Assembly: GCA_900319225.1 (NCBI GenBank)
Contig: ONNV01000002.1
Location: forward strand, 62,001-126,000
Source: an uncultured Prevotellaceae bacterium
GTDB lineage: Bacteria; Bacteroidota; Bacteroidia; Bacteroidales; Bacteroidaceae
DNA: 64,000 bases
Direction: 5' to 3'
The notes beneath the pieces were generated by a model. The model did no database searches. It saw only the letters and a program-made list of their open reading frames with translations, and was not told the DNA's origin. The translations under genes were made by a program, and so were the position numbers. Positions within the stretch are counted from its first letter, which is position 1. Every line of letters starts with the position of its first letter. Positions 17,534-25,106 of the stretch are shown in pieces.

Positions 17534-17914
17534 TTATTTGTCCTGACTGTTCTCAAGGTGCTGGATCAGTTCCTTGAGCTCATCTATTGAGACCTTGCCG
17601 TCACCTACGAATGCAGATACGGCATTGAGATAGGAGTTACCGAAATAGTTGCCTATGAAACCGCCCATGGAGAACTTGCTGTACTCCTGACGGCTGATGA
17701 TGGGGAAGTACTGATAGGTGGGACCGTATGCCTTATGATCCAGGAATCCGTCCTGCTCCAGTTCACGCACCTGTGTGGAGAGGGTATTGAAATGGGGCTT
17801 GGGCTCAGGGTAGAGCTCACGGAGTTCACGCACAAACAGTGCACCCTTATCCCAGAAGTGGTTCATTATGACCTCTTTCTTGTCACTGAGTTTGGTAATC
17901 TCTTTCTCTTTCAT
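17534..17914 (-). CDS. BlaI/MecI/CopY family repressor
   Basis: 126 aa when started at MKEKEITKLSDKKEVIMNHF (ATG 17914). The upstream in-frame ATG at 17968 would lie across the promoter and is rejected. The winged helix is WDKGALFVRELRELYPEP with NTLSTQVRELEQDGFLDHKA. It should bind its own promoter and be removed by the M56 protease encoded next to it. The promoter with -7 TATATTTG and a possible operator dyad (ACTACTAAAATAGT, 17949-17962) sit directly upstream. Confidence 0.92.
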   Translation of the reverse strand: MKEKEITKLSDKKEVIMNHFWDKGALFVRELRELYPEPKPHFNTLSTQVRELEQDGFLDHKAYGPTYQYFPIISRQEYSKFSMGGFIGNYFGNSYLNAVSAFVGDGKVSIDELKELIQHLENSQDK

Positions 17915-17939
17915 AATGCTAGCGTAACTAGTGATGTTG

Positions 17940-17968
17940 CAAATATAACTACTAAAATAGTTGCTCAA
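17940..17968 (-). promoter_or_regulatory. Promoter and probable operator of the blaI-M56 pair
   Basis: Minus strand: -33 TTG (17966-17968), 18 bp, then TATATTTG (17940-17947). The dyad ACTACTAAAATAGT fills the spacer, placed as expected for a BlaI-type operator. Confidence 0.65.
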
Positions 17969-18048
17969 CGATTTGTTTAGTTAATATTTGCTAAACGAGC
18001 GCACAATAGGATCAGTTCCCTGTGTCACACTATTATTGTGCCACGATT

Positions 18049-18079
18049 TTGTCAATGTGAAAGTTTTTGCTTATATTTG
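18049..18079 (+). promoter_or_regulatory. Promoter of the DoxX gene
   Basis: TTG at 18049-18051 and TATATTTG at 18072-18079, spacing 20 bp; ATG follows at 18106. Confidence 0.65.
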
Positions 18080-18105
18080 AAATTATATATAAAAAAGGAC
18101 TTTTT

Positions 18106-18537
18106 ATGAGATTTATCAAAGCTTTCTTGAAGATTCTGCTGGGACTGTTTATGGTATTTGCAGGATTCAATCATCTGACATTTGCCCGTGAGGAATTTGT
18201 GGCTCAGGTGCCTGTCTGGATTCAGTTTACTCCGGGTTTTACAGATTTCGTGGTGCTGGCATCGGGCGTAGTGGAGATCATCCTGGGTATGGCGATGCTG
18301 GCTTTGTGGAAAAAGTATGCTGGATGGGCCGGCGCAGCGCTTGCCATATTCTATGTGCTTATTTTCCCGGGTAACATCAACCAGTATGTGGAGCATATCA
18401 ATGCATTCGGACTGGATACCGACCGTGCCCGTCTTATCAGGCTGTTCTTCCAGCCGGTGCTGATTCTCTGGGCTCTCTGGACAACCGGCGGCTGGCAGAC
18501 CATCAAGCTCTGGTGCAAATCCCTGTCAAAGAAGTGA
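18106..18537 (+). CDS. DoxX-like membrane protein
   Basis: 143 aa from [20 protein letters not shown]. An upstream in-frame ATG at 18067 would overlap the -7 box, so I reject it. Four membrane helices in the DoxX pattern: [53 protein letters not shown] and [14 protein letters not shown]. The H and RE residues of the first loop are typical of the family. Its role is unclear; members are linked to redox or quinone metabolism. Its 3' end overlaps the convergent engB gene by 12 bp. Confidence 0.85.
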   Translation: MRFIKAFLKILLGLFMVFAGFNHLTFAREEFVAQVPVWIQFTPGFTDFVVLASGVVEIILGMAMLALWKKYAGWAGAALAIFYVLIFPGNINQYVEHINAFGLDTDRARLIRLFFQPVLILWALWTTGGWQTIKLWCKSLSKK

Positions 18538-19125
18538 TTTGTTGATAGTGGATATGTAATCCAGCACATCGTCGCGGCCCAAGCGGTCAAGCGATGAGGT
18601 TATGAAGTGGGGGGGTAGTTCCTCCCACTGCTCTTTCAGGGTGTCCAGAAAGCGGGTTACGTTCTCCGTGAGGCGGCCTCGGCCCAACTTATCGGCCTTG
18701 GTGAATATTATGCCGAACGGTACTGAGTTCTCGCCAAGCCATTCAATGAACTCCAGATCTATCTTTTGGGGCTCATGACGGCTGTCAATCAGGACAAAGA
18801 GGGAGGTGAGTTGGGGGCGTTCCAGGATGTAGTCATTGATTATGCGTGTGAGCTGCTCCTGCTGGCTCTTGCCGCGTTTGGCGTAACCGTAACCGGGAAG
18901 GTCAACCAGATACCACTCTTTATTGATAAGGAAGTGGTTTATGAGCAGGGTCTTGCCGGGTGTGGCCGATGTCATGGCCAGCCCCTTGCGACCGGTGAGC
19001 ATGTTGATGAGGCTTGATTTGCCCACGTTGGAGCGTCCTATGAATGCATACTCGGCCTTGTCATGCTGAGGGCACTTGTTTACATCGGTGTTGCTGATTA
19101 TGAATTCGGCGCTCTTTATCTCCAT
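18526..19125 (-). CDS. engB: Ribosome biogenesis GTPase EngB (YsxC/YihA)
   Basis: 199 aa from [19 protein letters not shown]; the ATG eight codons upstream overlaps the promoter and is not used. G1 [11 protein letters not shown]3 [15 protein letters not shown]4 FTKADK and the TSATPGKT switch region are all intact. EngB is an essential GTPase that helps late assembly of the large ribosomal subunit. Divergent from recR with promoters back to back. Confidence 0.96.
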   Translation of the reverse strand: MEIKSAEFIISNTDVNKCPQHDKAEYAFIGRSNVGKSSLINMLTGRKGLAMTSATPGKTLLINHFLINKEWYLVDLPGYGYAKRGKSQQEQLTRIINDYILERPQLTSLFVLIDSRHEPQKIDLEFIEWLGENSVPFGIIFTKADKLGRGRLTENVTRFLDTLKEQWEELPPHFITSSLDRLGRDDVLDYISTINKSLL

Positions 19126-19146
19126 TCTGAAAAGTGTTTTATGACG

Positions 19147-19154
19147 CAAAAATA
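19147..19154 (-). promoter_or_regulatory. -7 box of engB
   Basis: Minus-strand TATTTTTG, 21 bp before the engB ATG at 19125; this placement supports that start. Confidence 0.55.
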
Positions 19155-19175
19155 GTCAAATTAGGCGTAAAATGC

Positions 19176-19183
19176 TAAATTTG
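19176..19183 (+). promoter_or_regulatory. -7 box of recR
   Basis: TAAATTTG, 19 bp before the recR ATG at 19203. It faces away from the engB box. Confidence 0.6.
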
Positions 19184-19202
19184 CACCACATCAGAACTGT
19201 AT

Positions 19203-19811
19203 ATGAATAAGGAGTACCCGTCTGCTGTATTGGAAAGGGCTGTTGGAGAGTTTTCAAAACTGCCCGGCATAGGCCGTAAGACAGCCCTGCGTCTGGTGCT
19301 GCACATGCTTTCCAAGTCCGATGAGGAGGTGAGTACGTTCGGACGTGTGTTCTCCACCCTGAAACAGGATATCCATTACTGCAAGGTGTGCCATAACATA
19401 TCGGACACGGATGTATGTGAGATATGCGCCAATCCTAAACGTGACGGTTCGACGCTTTGTGTGGTTGAGAACGTGCAGGATGTGCTGGCTATTGAGAGTA
19501 CGATGCAGTACAACGGCCTGTATCATGTGCTGGGCGGAATCATTTCGCCAATGGACGGCATTGGACCGCAGGACCTGCAGATTGCCAGTCTGGTTGAACG
19601 CGTTCAGGGGGGAGGTGTCAAGGAGGTGATTCTGGCGCTCAGTCCCACCATGGAGGGCGATACCACAAACTTCTTCATATCGCGCAAACTGCAGCCGCTG
19701 GGTGTGAAACTGAGTGTGATAGCTCGAGGCGTGGCTGTGGGCAACAACCTGGAATATGCCGATGAGGTGTCACTGGGACGCTCTATCGTAGACAGAATAC
19801 CTTTTCAATGA
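19203..19811 (+). CDS. recR: Recombination protein RecR
   Basis: 202 aa, standard length. Helix-hairpin-helix [18 protein letters not shown] (about residues 18-35), four-cysteine zinc site CKVCHN / CEICAN (about 60-75) and a Toprim domain ([16 protein letters not shown], then [19 protein letters not shown]). RecR works with RecO/RecF to load RecA onto gapped DNA. It starts a run of same-strand genes through to the GNAT enzyme. Confidence 0.96.
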   Translation: MNKEYPSAVLERAVGEFSKLPGIGRKTALRLVLHMLSKSDEEVSTFGRVFSTLKQDIHYCKVCHNISDTDVCEICANPKRDGSTLCVVENVQDVLAIESTMQYNGLYHVLGGIISPMDGIGPQDLQIASLVERVQGGGVKEVILALSPTMEGDTTNFFISRKLQPLGVKLSVIARGVAVGNNLEYADEVSLGRSIVDRIPFQ

Positions 19812-19829
19812 AATAATAAAAGCAGATAT

Positions 19830-20267
19830 ATGGATACAAAAAAAATGGCCATCAAGCTGATGTCAGCATGGATCGCAATCTACGTGATTGCAGGAATTAC
19901 CGCGTTGCTGTTTGAATACGGTCCGCTCAAGGGTGTGGCGGTTACCGATGTAAAGACGGTTTATGTGCTGGAGGTGATAGGAGTACTGGCATCGCTGGCA
20001 CTCATCCCGCTGGCTCTGCGCGGATTCAAGAGAATGGTGGACCGCATGGCTGACAAGGAGTACCCGGAGGAGAAGATAGGCCATATCTATATGGTCTGCT
20101 CGCTGCTGCGTCTCGGGGCTTTTTTCCTGGTGATTGAGTTTGGCGTGATCCTGTATTACATCCTGAACGATACCATCGGACTTTACATAGCTGTTATAGG
20201 AGCAATCTGCTCATTGTTTACTATTCCCACCAAGGCGGGTATAGAACACGAGACAGGCTGTTTTTGA
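19830..20267 (+). CDS. Four-helix membrane protein of unknown function
   Basis: 145 aa. Four hydrophobic segments: LMSAWIAIYVIAGITALLFE, VLEVIGVLASLALIPLALRG, CSLLRLGAFFLVIEFGVILY and IAVIGAICSLFTIPTKAG. It lies 18 bp after recR and 6 bp before the glycosyltransferase, so it is probably in one transcript with both. I recognise no family beyond a general Bacteroidetes membrane protein. Confidence 0.75.
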   Translation: MDTKKMAIKLMSAWIAIYVIAGITALLFEYGPLKGVAVTDVKTVYVLEVIGVLASLALIPLALRGFKRMVDRMADKEYPEEKIGHIYMVCSLLRLGAFFLVIEFGVILYYILNDTIGLYIAVIGAICSLFTIPTKAGIEHETGCF

Positions 20268-20273
20268 TTCCGT

Positions 20274-21443
20274 ATGCCGGCTGTAAGCGTTATCATAGTA
20301 AGCTATAAGGTTAGGTACTACATTGAGCAGTGCCTCTACTCGGTGTTGCGCTCCGTGCCCGATGCTGAGATCTTTGTGGTTGACAATGATTCGGCCGATG
20401 GATCAGTGGAGTTCCTGCGTAAGAGGTTCCCACAGGTGGAGGTGATAGACAACGGCTGCAATGCGGGTTTCGGTAAGGCCAACAACATAGCCCTTGCCAA
20501 GGCAACGGGACGTTACGTCTTGTTCCTGAATCCCGATACGGTTGTTGCCGAACGAACCATTCCGGGATGTATTGAGTATATGGATGCACATCCGGATACT
20601 GGTGCCGTGGGTGTACGCATGCAGTACGGAGACGGCCATTTTGCGCTGGAGTCCCGCCGCTCGCTCCCTACACCGTCGGTGGCATTCTGGCATATGACCG
20701 GCATAGGACGCCTGTTCAGTCACTCCAGGGTGTTTGCCAAGTATCACCTGTCATATCTGGACAGGGACCGGGAGTGCAGGATTGATGTGGTATCGGGCGC
20801 ATATATGTTTATCCGCAAGGAGGCTCTTGACAAGACCGGCGGGTTTGACGAGGCGTTCTTTATGTATGGTGAGGATATAGACCTCTCATACAGGATCCTG
20901 CAGCAGGGTTATAATAACTGTTATCTGCCGCTTCCTATAGTTCATTACAAGGGTGAGAGCACCAACAAGACATCGTATCGTTATGCAAAGGTGTTCTATG
21001 ATGCGATGAACATATTCTTTGACAAGCATTTTAAACGTTACAGCCGCCTGTTTGCCGTGCTGGTAAAGATGGTGGTGGGCGTAAAGAAGATAAGTACGTA
21101 CGTGGGCCAGAATATCTGGGCACGTCGCAGGATGCTGGCTGATTTCAGGAAAAACTGCCTGTATGTGGGGCGCAAGGAGACATTTGCCGATGTGGAGCGT
21201 CTGCTTTCACGCAGTGACATACTGATCAATCCGCGTTTTGTTGAGCCGCGTGACGGAGTGGAGGATTCATTGAGAGGTTTTATGGCCGATGATGTGGAGG
21301 CTGTCATTTTTGATACCGGCGTTTTCTCATATGATGAGGTGTTGGATTGGATGTATGCCCGTGCATCGGAAAACAAGAGATATACAATGGGACTGTACTC
21401 AGGTGAGTCAGGCCGCCTTATAACCGAATATGAAACGCTATGA
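20274..21443 (+). CDS. Family 2 glycosyltransferase
   Basis: 389 aa. The GT-A fold is clear: VSVIIVSYKVRYYIEQCL, IFVVDNDSADGSVEFL, AGFGKANNIALAKATG, LFLNPDTVV (DxD-like metal site), FFMYGEDIDLSYRILQQGYN (acceptor side). Closest in style to rhamnosyltransferase-like enzymes that extend surface or O-antigen glycans. The last 120 residues (RKNCLYVGRKETFADVERLL onward) form an extra domain that I do not recognise, with SDILINPRF and VEAVIFDTGVFS like Rossmann strands. Its stop overlaps the GNAT start by 4 bp. Confidence 0.88.
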   Translation: MPAVSVIIVSYKVRYYIEQCLYSVLRSVPDAEIFVVDNDSADGSVEFLRKRFPQVEVIDNGCNAGFGKANNIALAKATGRYVLFLNPDTVVAERTIPGCIEYMDAHPDTGAVGVRMQYGDGHFALESRRSLPTPSVAFWHMTGIGRLFSHSRVFAKYHLSYLDRDRECRIDVVSGAYMFIRKEALDKTGGFDEAFFMYGEDIDLSYRILQQGYNNCYLPLPIVHYKGESTNKTSYRYAKVFYDAMNIFFDKHFKRYSRLFAVLVKMVVGVKKISTYVGQNIWARRRMLADFRKNCLYVGRKETFADVERLLSRSDILINPRFVEPRDGVEDSLRGFMADDVEAVIFDTGVFSYDEVLDWMYARASENKRYTMGLYSGESGRLITEYETL

Positions 21444-21970
21444 ATGAGTCAGATTTATTGAGCGACGGCAAGTATATGCTGCGTGCTCCCGAGCCCGAGG
21501 ACCTGGACGTGCTGTTCGGCATGGAGAATGACACAACCCTGTGGATGGTGTCGGGTAATGCCGTCCCTTACTCCCGATATCAGATCAAGCGTTATATCCA
21601 GCAGTCTCAGCACGATTTCTATACAGACCGTCAGGTCAGGTTCATGATTGTCCGTGTCAGTGACGGCGTGGTTATGGGAAGCGTGGACCTGACTGATATA
21701 GACCCCTACAACGGACGCGCCGAAATTGGAATCGCGCTGCTTTCAGAGTTCAGAGGGCAGGGGATTGCATCGGCTTCACTCAAGATTGTGTCGGGTTATG
21801 CAAAGGAGGTGCTCCGCCTGCGCCAGATGTTCTGCCTGGTGCCTTCCGGCAATGAGGAAAGCATTAAATTGTTTGCTAACAACGGGTTCGCTCAGAGCGG
21901 AAAGCTTAAGGATTGGTTGGTTAAAGGCGAGTCATACAGCGACGTTCTGGTGCTGCAGAAATTTTTTTGA
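21440..21970 (+). CDS. GNAT family N-acetyltransferase
   Basis: 176 aa. RimJ/RimL-type GNAT: LRAPEPEDLDVLFGMEND at the start, then the acetyl-CoA pyrophosphate loop EFRGQGIASASLKIV (about residues 102-116) and LVPSGNEESIKLFANNGF. Transfers acetyl from acetyl-CoA to an amine; the substrate is unknown. ATGA overlap with the glycosyltransferase gene suggests co-translation. Confidence 0.88.
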   Translation: MNESDLLSDGKYMLRAPEPEDLDVLFGMENDTTLWMVSGNAVPYSRYQIKRYIQQSQHDFYTDRQVRFMIVRVSDGVVMGSVDLTDIDPYNGRAEIGIALLSEFRGQGIASASLKIVSGYAKEVLRLRQMFCLVPSGNEESIKLFANNGFAQSGKLKDWLVKGESYSDVLVLQKFF

Positions 21971-21989
21971 AAAAAATGTGCTCAGACGC

Positions 21990-22019
21990 TTGTGGGATTA
22001 AAAAATGTCCGTACCTTTG
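21990..22019 (+). promoter_or_regulatory. Promoter of tRNA-Asp
   Basis: TTG (21990-21992), 19 bp, TACCTTTG (22012-22019), then the tRNA 17 bp further on. Confidence 0.7.
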
Positions 22020-22036
22020 CCATCGCAAAACAGCGA

Positions 22037-22110
22037 GGTGCGTTAGTTCAGCTGGTTAGAATGCCGCCCTGTCACGGCGGAGGTCATGGGTTCGAGTCCC
22101 ATACGCACCG
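22037..22110 (+). tRNA. tRNA-Asp (anticodon GTC)
   Basis: 74 nt without encoded CCA. Acceptor stem GGTGCGT pairs with ACGCACC and the discriminator is G. Anticodon loop CCTGTCACGG carries GTC, flanked by the CCGCC/GGCGG stem, and the T-arm is GGGTTCGAGTCCC. It marks the end of the conserved core; everything downstream is accessory, so its 3' end is a plausible attachment site. Confidence 0.95.
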
Positions 22111-22113
22111 CTA

Positions 22114-22152
22114 AAAACCGCGTTAGAAATACTTCTGACGCGGTTTTGCTTT
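22114..22152 (+). terminator. Terminator after tRNA-Asp
   Basis: AAAACCGCGT (22114-22123) and ACGCGGTTTT (22138-22147) make a 10-bp stem followed by GCTTTTT. Confidence 0.75.
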
Positions 22153-22323
22153 TTAAGGTTGCCTAAATGTTGCCTACCTTTTTGAGAAGGTATGAGAAAG
22201 GGTCTCAAGCTCAAAAGTGAACTTAAGACCCTCGGACAAATTTAATACGGCCCATTTGGGGCACATATCAAAAGCAAAGATAAGGAATTTTCCAACACCT
22301 ATTTAGGGCTCCATTCTTTTCCG

Positions 22324-22331
22324 TATCTTTG
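22324..22331 (+). promoter_or_regulatory. -7 box before the first island gene
   Basis: TATCTTTG lies 26 bp before the ATG at 22358. The 22153-22323 stretch holds no gene I can support. Confidence 0.55.
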
Positions 22332-22357
22332 TATAAACCATAAAAACACAACCAACC

Positions 22358-22954
22358 ATGAATATCAACCTCATCTATCCCAGCATACCATCCCCGCTGG
22401 ACCGCCACATTCCCGGAACAACCATTACCTCCTGTAGTCTTCTCAATGCCCTTGCAGGGCAAATCAAACTCCAGCTGCTGCAATCCGCCAAAGACACACC
22501 GTCCACATCAATCCGGATAATCACAGCACCTATAGAGAACTTGATCCGTAGGATAACCAGGCAATCCCATAGTGAAGCACCATCCGCCAACCTGAACATC
22601 ATCCTCCAGCTGGGCGCCTCCACTCAGGATGACCAATGGCATGCAGCCTCAGGCTTCACCGTCACAAGTCAACCTACCAACCCACGATCAGACCAACTCT
22701 CAGACCTACTCATCTGTCAGGCCCTAAAGCTTCTGGGACGCAGCGCAATCTCCAACCAGTCCGCCGGCATCAGCCAAAGGGTACATTCAACCGCCCGGCT
22801 TCTGGACATCTCCAGTAGTCCGGCAGTCCTCACCACCTGCCTCTACATAGACAACCGCCAAAACGCAGGCCTCCTCCGCCAGAGCAGTGGAATCAACACG
22901 CTGGCCGCCGTTCACACAGAGGCCCTAAAAGAATACCTGAAGCTTAGTCAATAA
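22358..22954 (+). CDS. Amidase_3-fold-like protein lacking catalytic residues
   Basis: 198 aa. The overall layout follows zinc N-acetylmuramoyl-L-alanine amidases: a start like NLIYPSIPSPLDRHIPG where active enzymes have DPGHGG, NIILQLGASTQDDQWHAASG where they have SIHxNA, and a C-terminus PAVLTTCLYIDNRQNAGLLR resembling PAVLVELGFIDN. All visible zinc-ligand positions are replaced (GHG by SIP, SIH by LQL). If the fold is right, the protein is a non-catalytic relative. It precedes lysis-like genes. The family call rests on pattern similarity only. Confidence 0.5.
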   Translation: MNINLIYPSIPSPLDRHIPGTTITSCSLLNALAGQIKLQLLQSAKDTPSTSIRIITAPIENLIRRITRQSHSEAPSANLNIILQLGASTQDDQWHAASGFTVTSQPTNPRSDQLSDLLICQALKLLGRSAISNQSAGISQRVHSTARLLDISSSPAVLTTCLYIDNRQNAGLLRQSSGINTLAAVHTEALKEYLKLSQ

Positions 22955-23363
22955 ACAGAGTCCCCTCAAAGCCCTGCTTCCACATCTCACCGTTCATAGC
23001 AAAGTCCTCAATCAGGTTCTTTGTATGGTCAAAGTAATAGGTGTAGGCAGAGGCATAAATCTCAGCATAGTCATTCTCCGTGTAGTTGGGATTGATCCAA
23101 GCCGTGAAAGCCGCATAGCGCTGGAGGTAGGGAATGGCAAACTCAAGCATCGTCGCCTTGATGGTTTGTGTCATGTCATCAGGGTTTATCCTGGTCTCAT
23201 CCTGCAGAAGGCAAACAAGGGTCAATTTAGCAATGGTCTCTTTGATGTCGTTCATGTCGTCAGAATGATACAGATACTTCATGGGAGCCTTATCATGTCC
23301 TTTATAAGTATCTGCAAAAATCTCCATCTCAGGGAGGATCTTGTACGAACTTTGGTTACTCAT
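22944..23363 (-). CDS. Unknown protein downstream of a structured leader
   Basis: 139 aa, acidic and helical, no signal peptide or membrane segment (MSNQSSYKILPEMEIFADTY at the start, YAEIYASAYTYYFDHTKNLI in the middle). I do not recognise the family. Its start codon lies 6 bp after a U8 tract at the end of a predicted terminator stem, so its expression would need read-through or antitermination. It is antisense to and overlaps by 11 bp the end of the amidase-like gene. Confidence 0.65.
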   Translation of the reverse strand: MSNQSSYKILPEMEIFADTYKGHDKAPMKYLYHSDDMNDIKETIAKLTLVCLLQDETRINPDDMTQTIKATMLEFAIPYLQRYAAFTAWINPNYTENDYAEIYASAYTYYFDHTKNLIEDFAMNGEMWKQGFEGTLFID

Positions 23364-23364
23364 T

Positions 23365-23583
23365 CAATCAAAAAAAATAATGTGGACGCCCTCAGCGCAG
23401 GACTCAGGTATCGGCTAAGACCCTTCAGAACACGACCGAGAAAGACGCCCACATTACACGGGTGTCCTTTCCCTTAACGCATCGTGTTCAAGTCCAAAAT
23501 TTAGCCGATTTCGAGTCTTACACGCGTAAAGTGAAATTCACGTAAAATCCAATATGTCTTAATCACCAAACAAGGCCGATGAT
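23365..23583 (-). ncRNA. Predicted rod-like RNA or attenuator leader of about 220 nt
   Basis: Minus strand, between a canonical promoter (23591-23622) and a U8 tract (23372-23379). Three nested perfect helices are visible: GACTC/GAGTC (23513-23517 with 23401-23405), ATCGGCTAA/TTAGCCGAT (23501-23509 with 23410-23418) and GAACACGA/TCGTGTTC (23482-23489 with 23428-23435). An alternative 12-bp stem with two G-U pairs (23445-23456 with 23380-23391) precedes the U-tract and would compete with them. The rest of 23364-23709 holds nothing else that I can name. Confidence 0.5.
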
Positions 23584-23590
23584 TACGTGG

Positions 23591-23622
23591 CAAAGATAAA
23601 GAAAAGCCGATGAAATATCCAA
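23591..23622 (-). promoter_or_regulatory. Promoter of the rod-like RNA
   Basis: Minus strand TTG (23620-23622), 21 bp, TATCTTTG (23591-23598). Good match to the Bacteroidetes consensus. Confidence 0.6.
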
Positions 23623-23709
23623 TACCCTCCAGAATCAATTTACCAATCCTTAAACGTCTATTGCACACTTTTGCCAAAAGTGTTACATTTGCAGTAAACC
23701 ATACACACC

Positions 23710-24243
23710 ATGAAGAACACAAACATAACCATCATCGTAGCCATCGGTCTATTTCTTCCGATGATACTCAGCTGCCGCACCAACAAGCAGCTCACCAGCT
23801 CCAGCACCAGCACCACCACCATCACCACCGCCTCAATAGACACCACCGCCCAGCGCCTGATGTCCACCCACCGCCGTACCACCAGCATAACCTTTCTTCC
23901 GATGCAAACACCCGCGTTGCCGATAATACCTTTGCCCGATGCCCAAGCACCGGACCGCCCTGCCGCGCCCGATATCACCCCCGCAGTCCAGGATCTCATC
24001 ACCCAGCTCATGGAGCAGGGTGGAGGCACCATCATCATCCAAGAGGATGAGCAGCTGCAGAAGGATGAATCAACCGCCGCAATCCAGGTATCGCAGCAAG
24101 ACACAACCACCATACAAAAGTCCCATCAGGAGCAAACCACCTCAAACCCGCCAAGAGCCTCACCCATAATCAACAAGATCTTCTACACAGTCCTGCTGTT
24201 GTTCATCATCATACTGTTGCTCCAGTGCAGGATTCGCCAATGA
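23710..24243 (+). CDS. Lipoprotein with C-terminal membrane helix, spanin-like
   Basis: 177 aa. The N-terminal signal peptide has a lipobox (MILSC, Cys at about residue 22). The middle is a long Ser/Thr/Gln/Pro-rich, probably extended stretch. The C-terminus has one membrane helix (IFYTVLLLFIIILLLQ) and a basic end. A lipid anchor at one end and an inner-membrane helix at the other is the layout of unimolecular phage spanins, which fuse inner and outer membranes at lysis. The neighbour downstream is a lysozyme, which supports this. No sequence family is recognised. Confidence 0.65.
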   Translation: MKNTNITIIVAIGLFLPMILSCRTNKQLTSSSTSTTTITTASIDTTAQRLMSTHRRTTSITFLPMQTPALPIIPLPDAQAPDRPAAPDITPAVQDLITQLMEQGGGTIIIQEDEQLQKDESTAAIQVSQQDTTTIQKSHQEQTTSNPPRASPIINKIFYTVLLLFIIILLLQCRIRQ

Positions 24244-24280
24244 CACACCGTTCAAACAACCATAAAAACACAACACAACC

Positions 24281-24706
24281 ATGAAATCAACCAACTACGC
24301 AATCCTGCTCATCAAAAGCTTCGAGCAGCTACGCCTCAACTCATACCTCTGCCCGGCCGGCAAATGGACCATTGGCTACGGCCATACCGATGGCGTCAAT
24401 CAGGGAATGCTTATCACAGAGAAGACTGCAGACGGCTTCCTCAAGCAAGACATCCGTCATGCCGAGCAAGCTGTGAACGAAGTCGATGCAGACCTCACCC
24501 AGGAACAGTTCGATGCCCTCGTCAGCTTCGTCTTCAACGTAGGCGTTCAGGCCTTCCGAGTAAGCACTCTGCGCAAGCTCGTCGAGCGCAATCCTAATGA
24601 CCCCAAGATAGCCGATGAGTTCCGCCGCTGGATCTATGCCGGTGACAAGAAGCTTCCAGGATTGATCAAAAGAAGAGAACAGGAAATCAAATTGTATTAC
24701 TCATAA
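24281..24706 (+). CDS. GH24 phage-type lysozyme (endolysin)
   Basis: 141 aa, the size of T4/P22-type lysozymes. The catalytic E-8-D/C-5-T pattern is present as E15, C24 and T30 in SFEQLRLNSYLCPAGKWTIG, followed by YGHTDGVN. The rest (QFDALVSFVFNVGVQAFRVS, PGLIKRREQEIKLY) is the usual GH24 core. No signal peptide, so release to the periplasm would need a holin or similar. Part of a lysis-like set with the spanin-like lipoprotein and a small membrane coiled-coil protein. Confidence 0.92.
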   Translation: MKSTNYAILLIKSFEQLRLNSYLCPAGKWTIGYGHTDGVNQGMLITEKTADGFLKQDIRHAEQAVNEVDADLTQEQFDALVSFVFNVGVQAFRVSTLRKLVERNPNDPKIADEFRRWIYAGDKKLPGLIKRREQEIKLYYS

Positions 24707-24719
24707 ACACACCACCACC

Positions 24720-25031
24720 ATGGAAACGCAAACCATAACCATAATCACAGACTGTCTGGTGCCGATGATAACAGCTGCTGCAGGCTGGCTTGCCGGCAAG
24801 CGCAAGCGCCGCAACGACGCCCTAAAGTCGATGCAAGACTCCATCGATATCCTGAGCATGGAAAACAAACGCCTCATCGAGGACCTCACAACCGTCAATA
24901 GGGAAGTGGTAGCTCTACGTAGAGAGAACGGCGAGCTCAAGAGCTCCGTCGACCAACTCTGCAAGGAGAATGCCCAACTCAAGACCGAAGTCCAGGATCT
25001 GCGCAAGCAGCTGACACAAGCACCTGCGTAA
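24720..25031 (+). CDS. Small membrane-anchored coiled-coil protein
   Basis: 103 aa. One N-terminal hydrophobic segment (TIITDCLVPMITAAAGWLAG) is followed by basic residues and about 65 residues of heptad coiled coil (MENKRLIEDLTTVNREVVAL). It starts 13 bp after the lysozyme stop, so it belongs to the same transcript. A holin or lysis-timing accessory is possible from position, but one membrane helix plus a long coiled coil is not diagnostic. Confidence 0.7.
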   Translation: METQTITIITDCLVPMITAAAGWLAGKRKRRNDALKSMQDSIDILSMENKRLIEDLTTVNREVVALRRENGELKSSVDQLCKENAQLKTEVQDLRKQLTQAPA

Positions 25032-25053
25032 CCTCAGCCGCTTCGCGTCTGTT

Positions 25054-25101
25054 CCGTCCCGTAACCATCACCTTTCAAGAAAGCTGATGATTACGGGGCG
25101 G
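25054..25101. terminator. Convergent terminator between lysis-like genes and esterase
   Basis: CCGTCCCGTAA (25054-25064) pairs with TTACGGGGCGG (25091-25101) with an inner ATCA/TGAT. Placed between stop codons of convergent genes. Confidence 0.6.
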
Positions 25102-25106
25102 CTAAA

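Noticed and set aside
22111..22357. Integrase remnant after tRNA-Asp
   Set aside because: Short phrases recall sequences at mobile-element junctions, but no frame reads like a recombinase.
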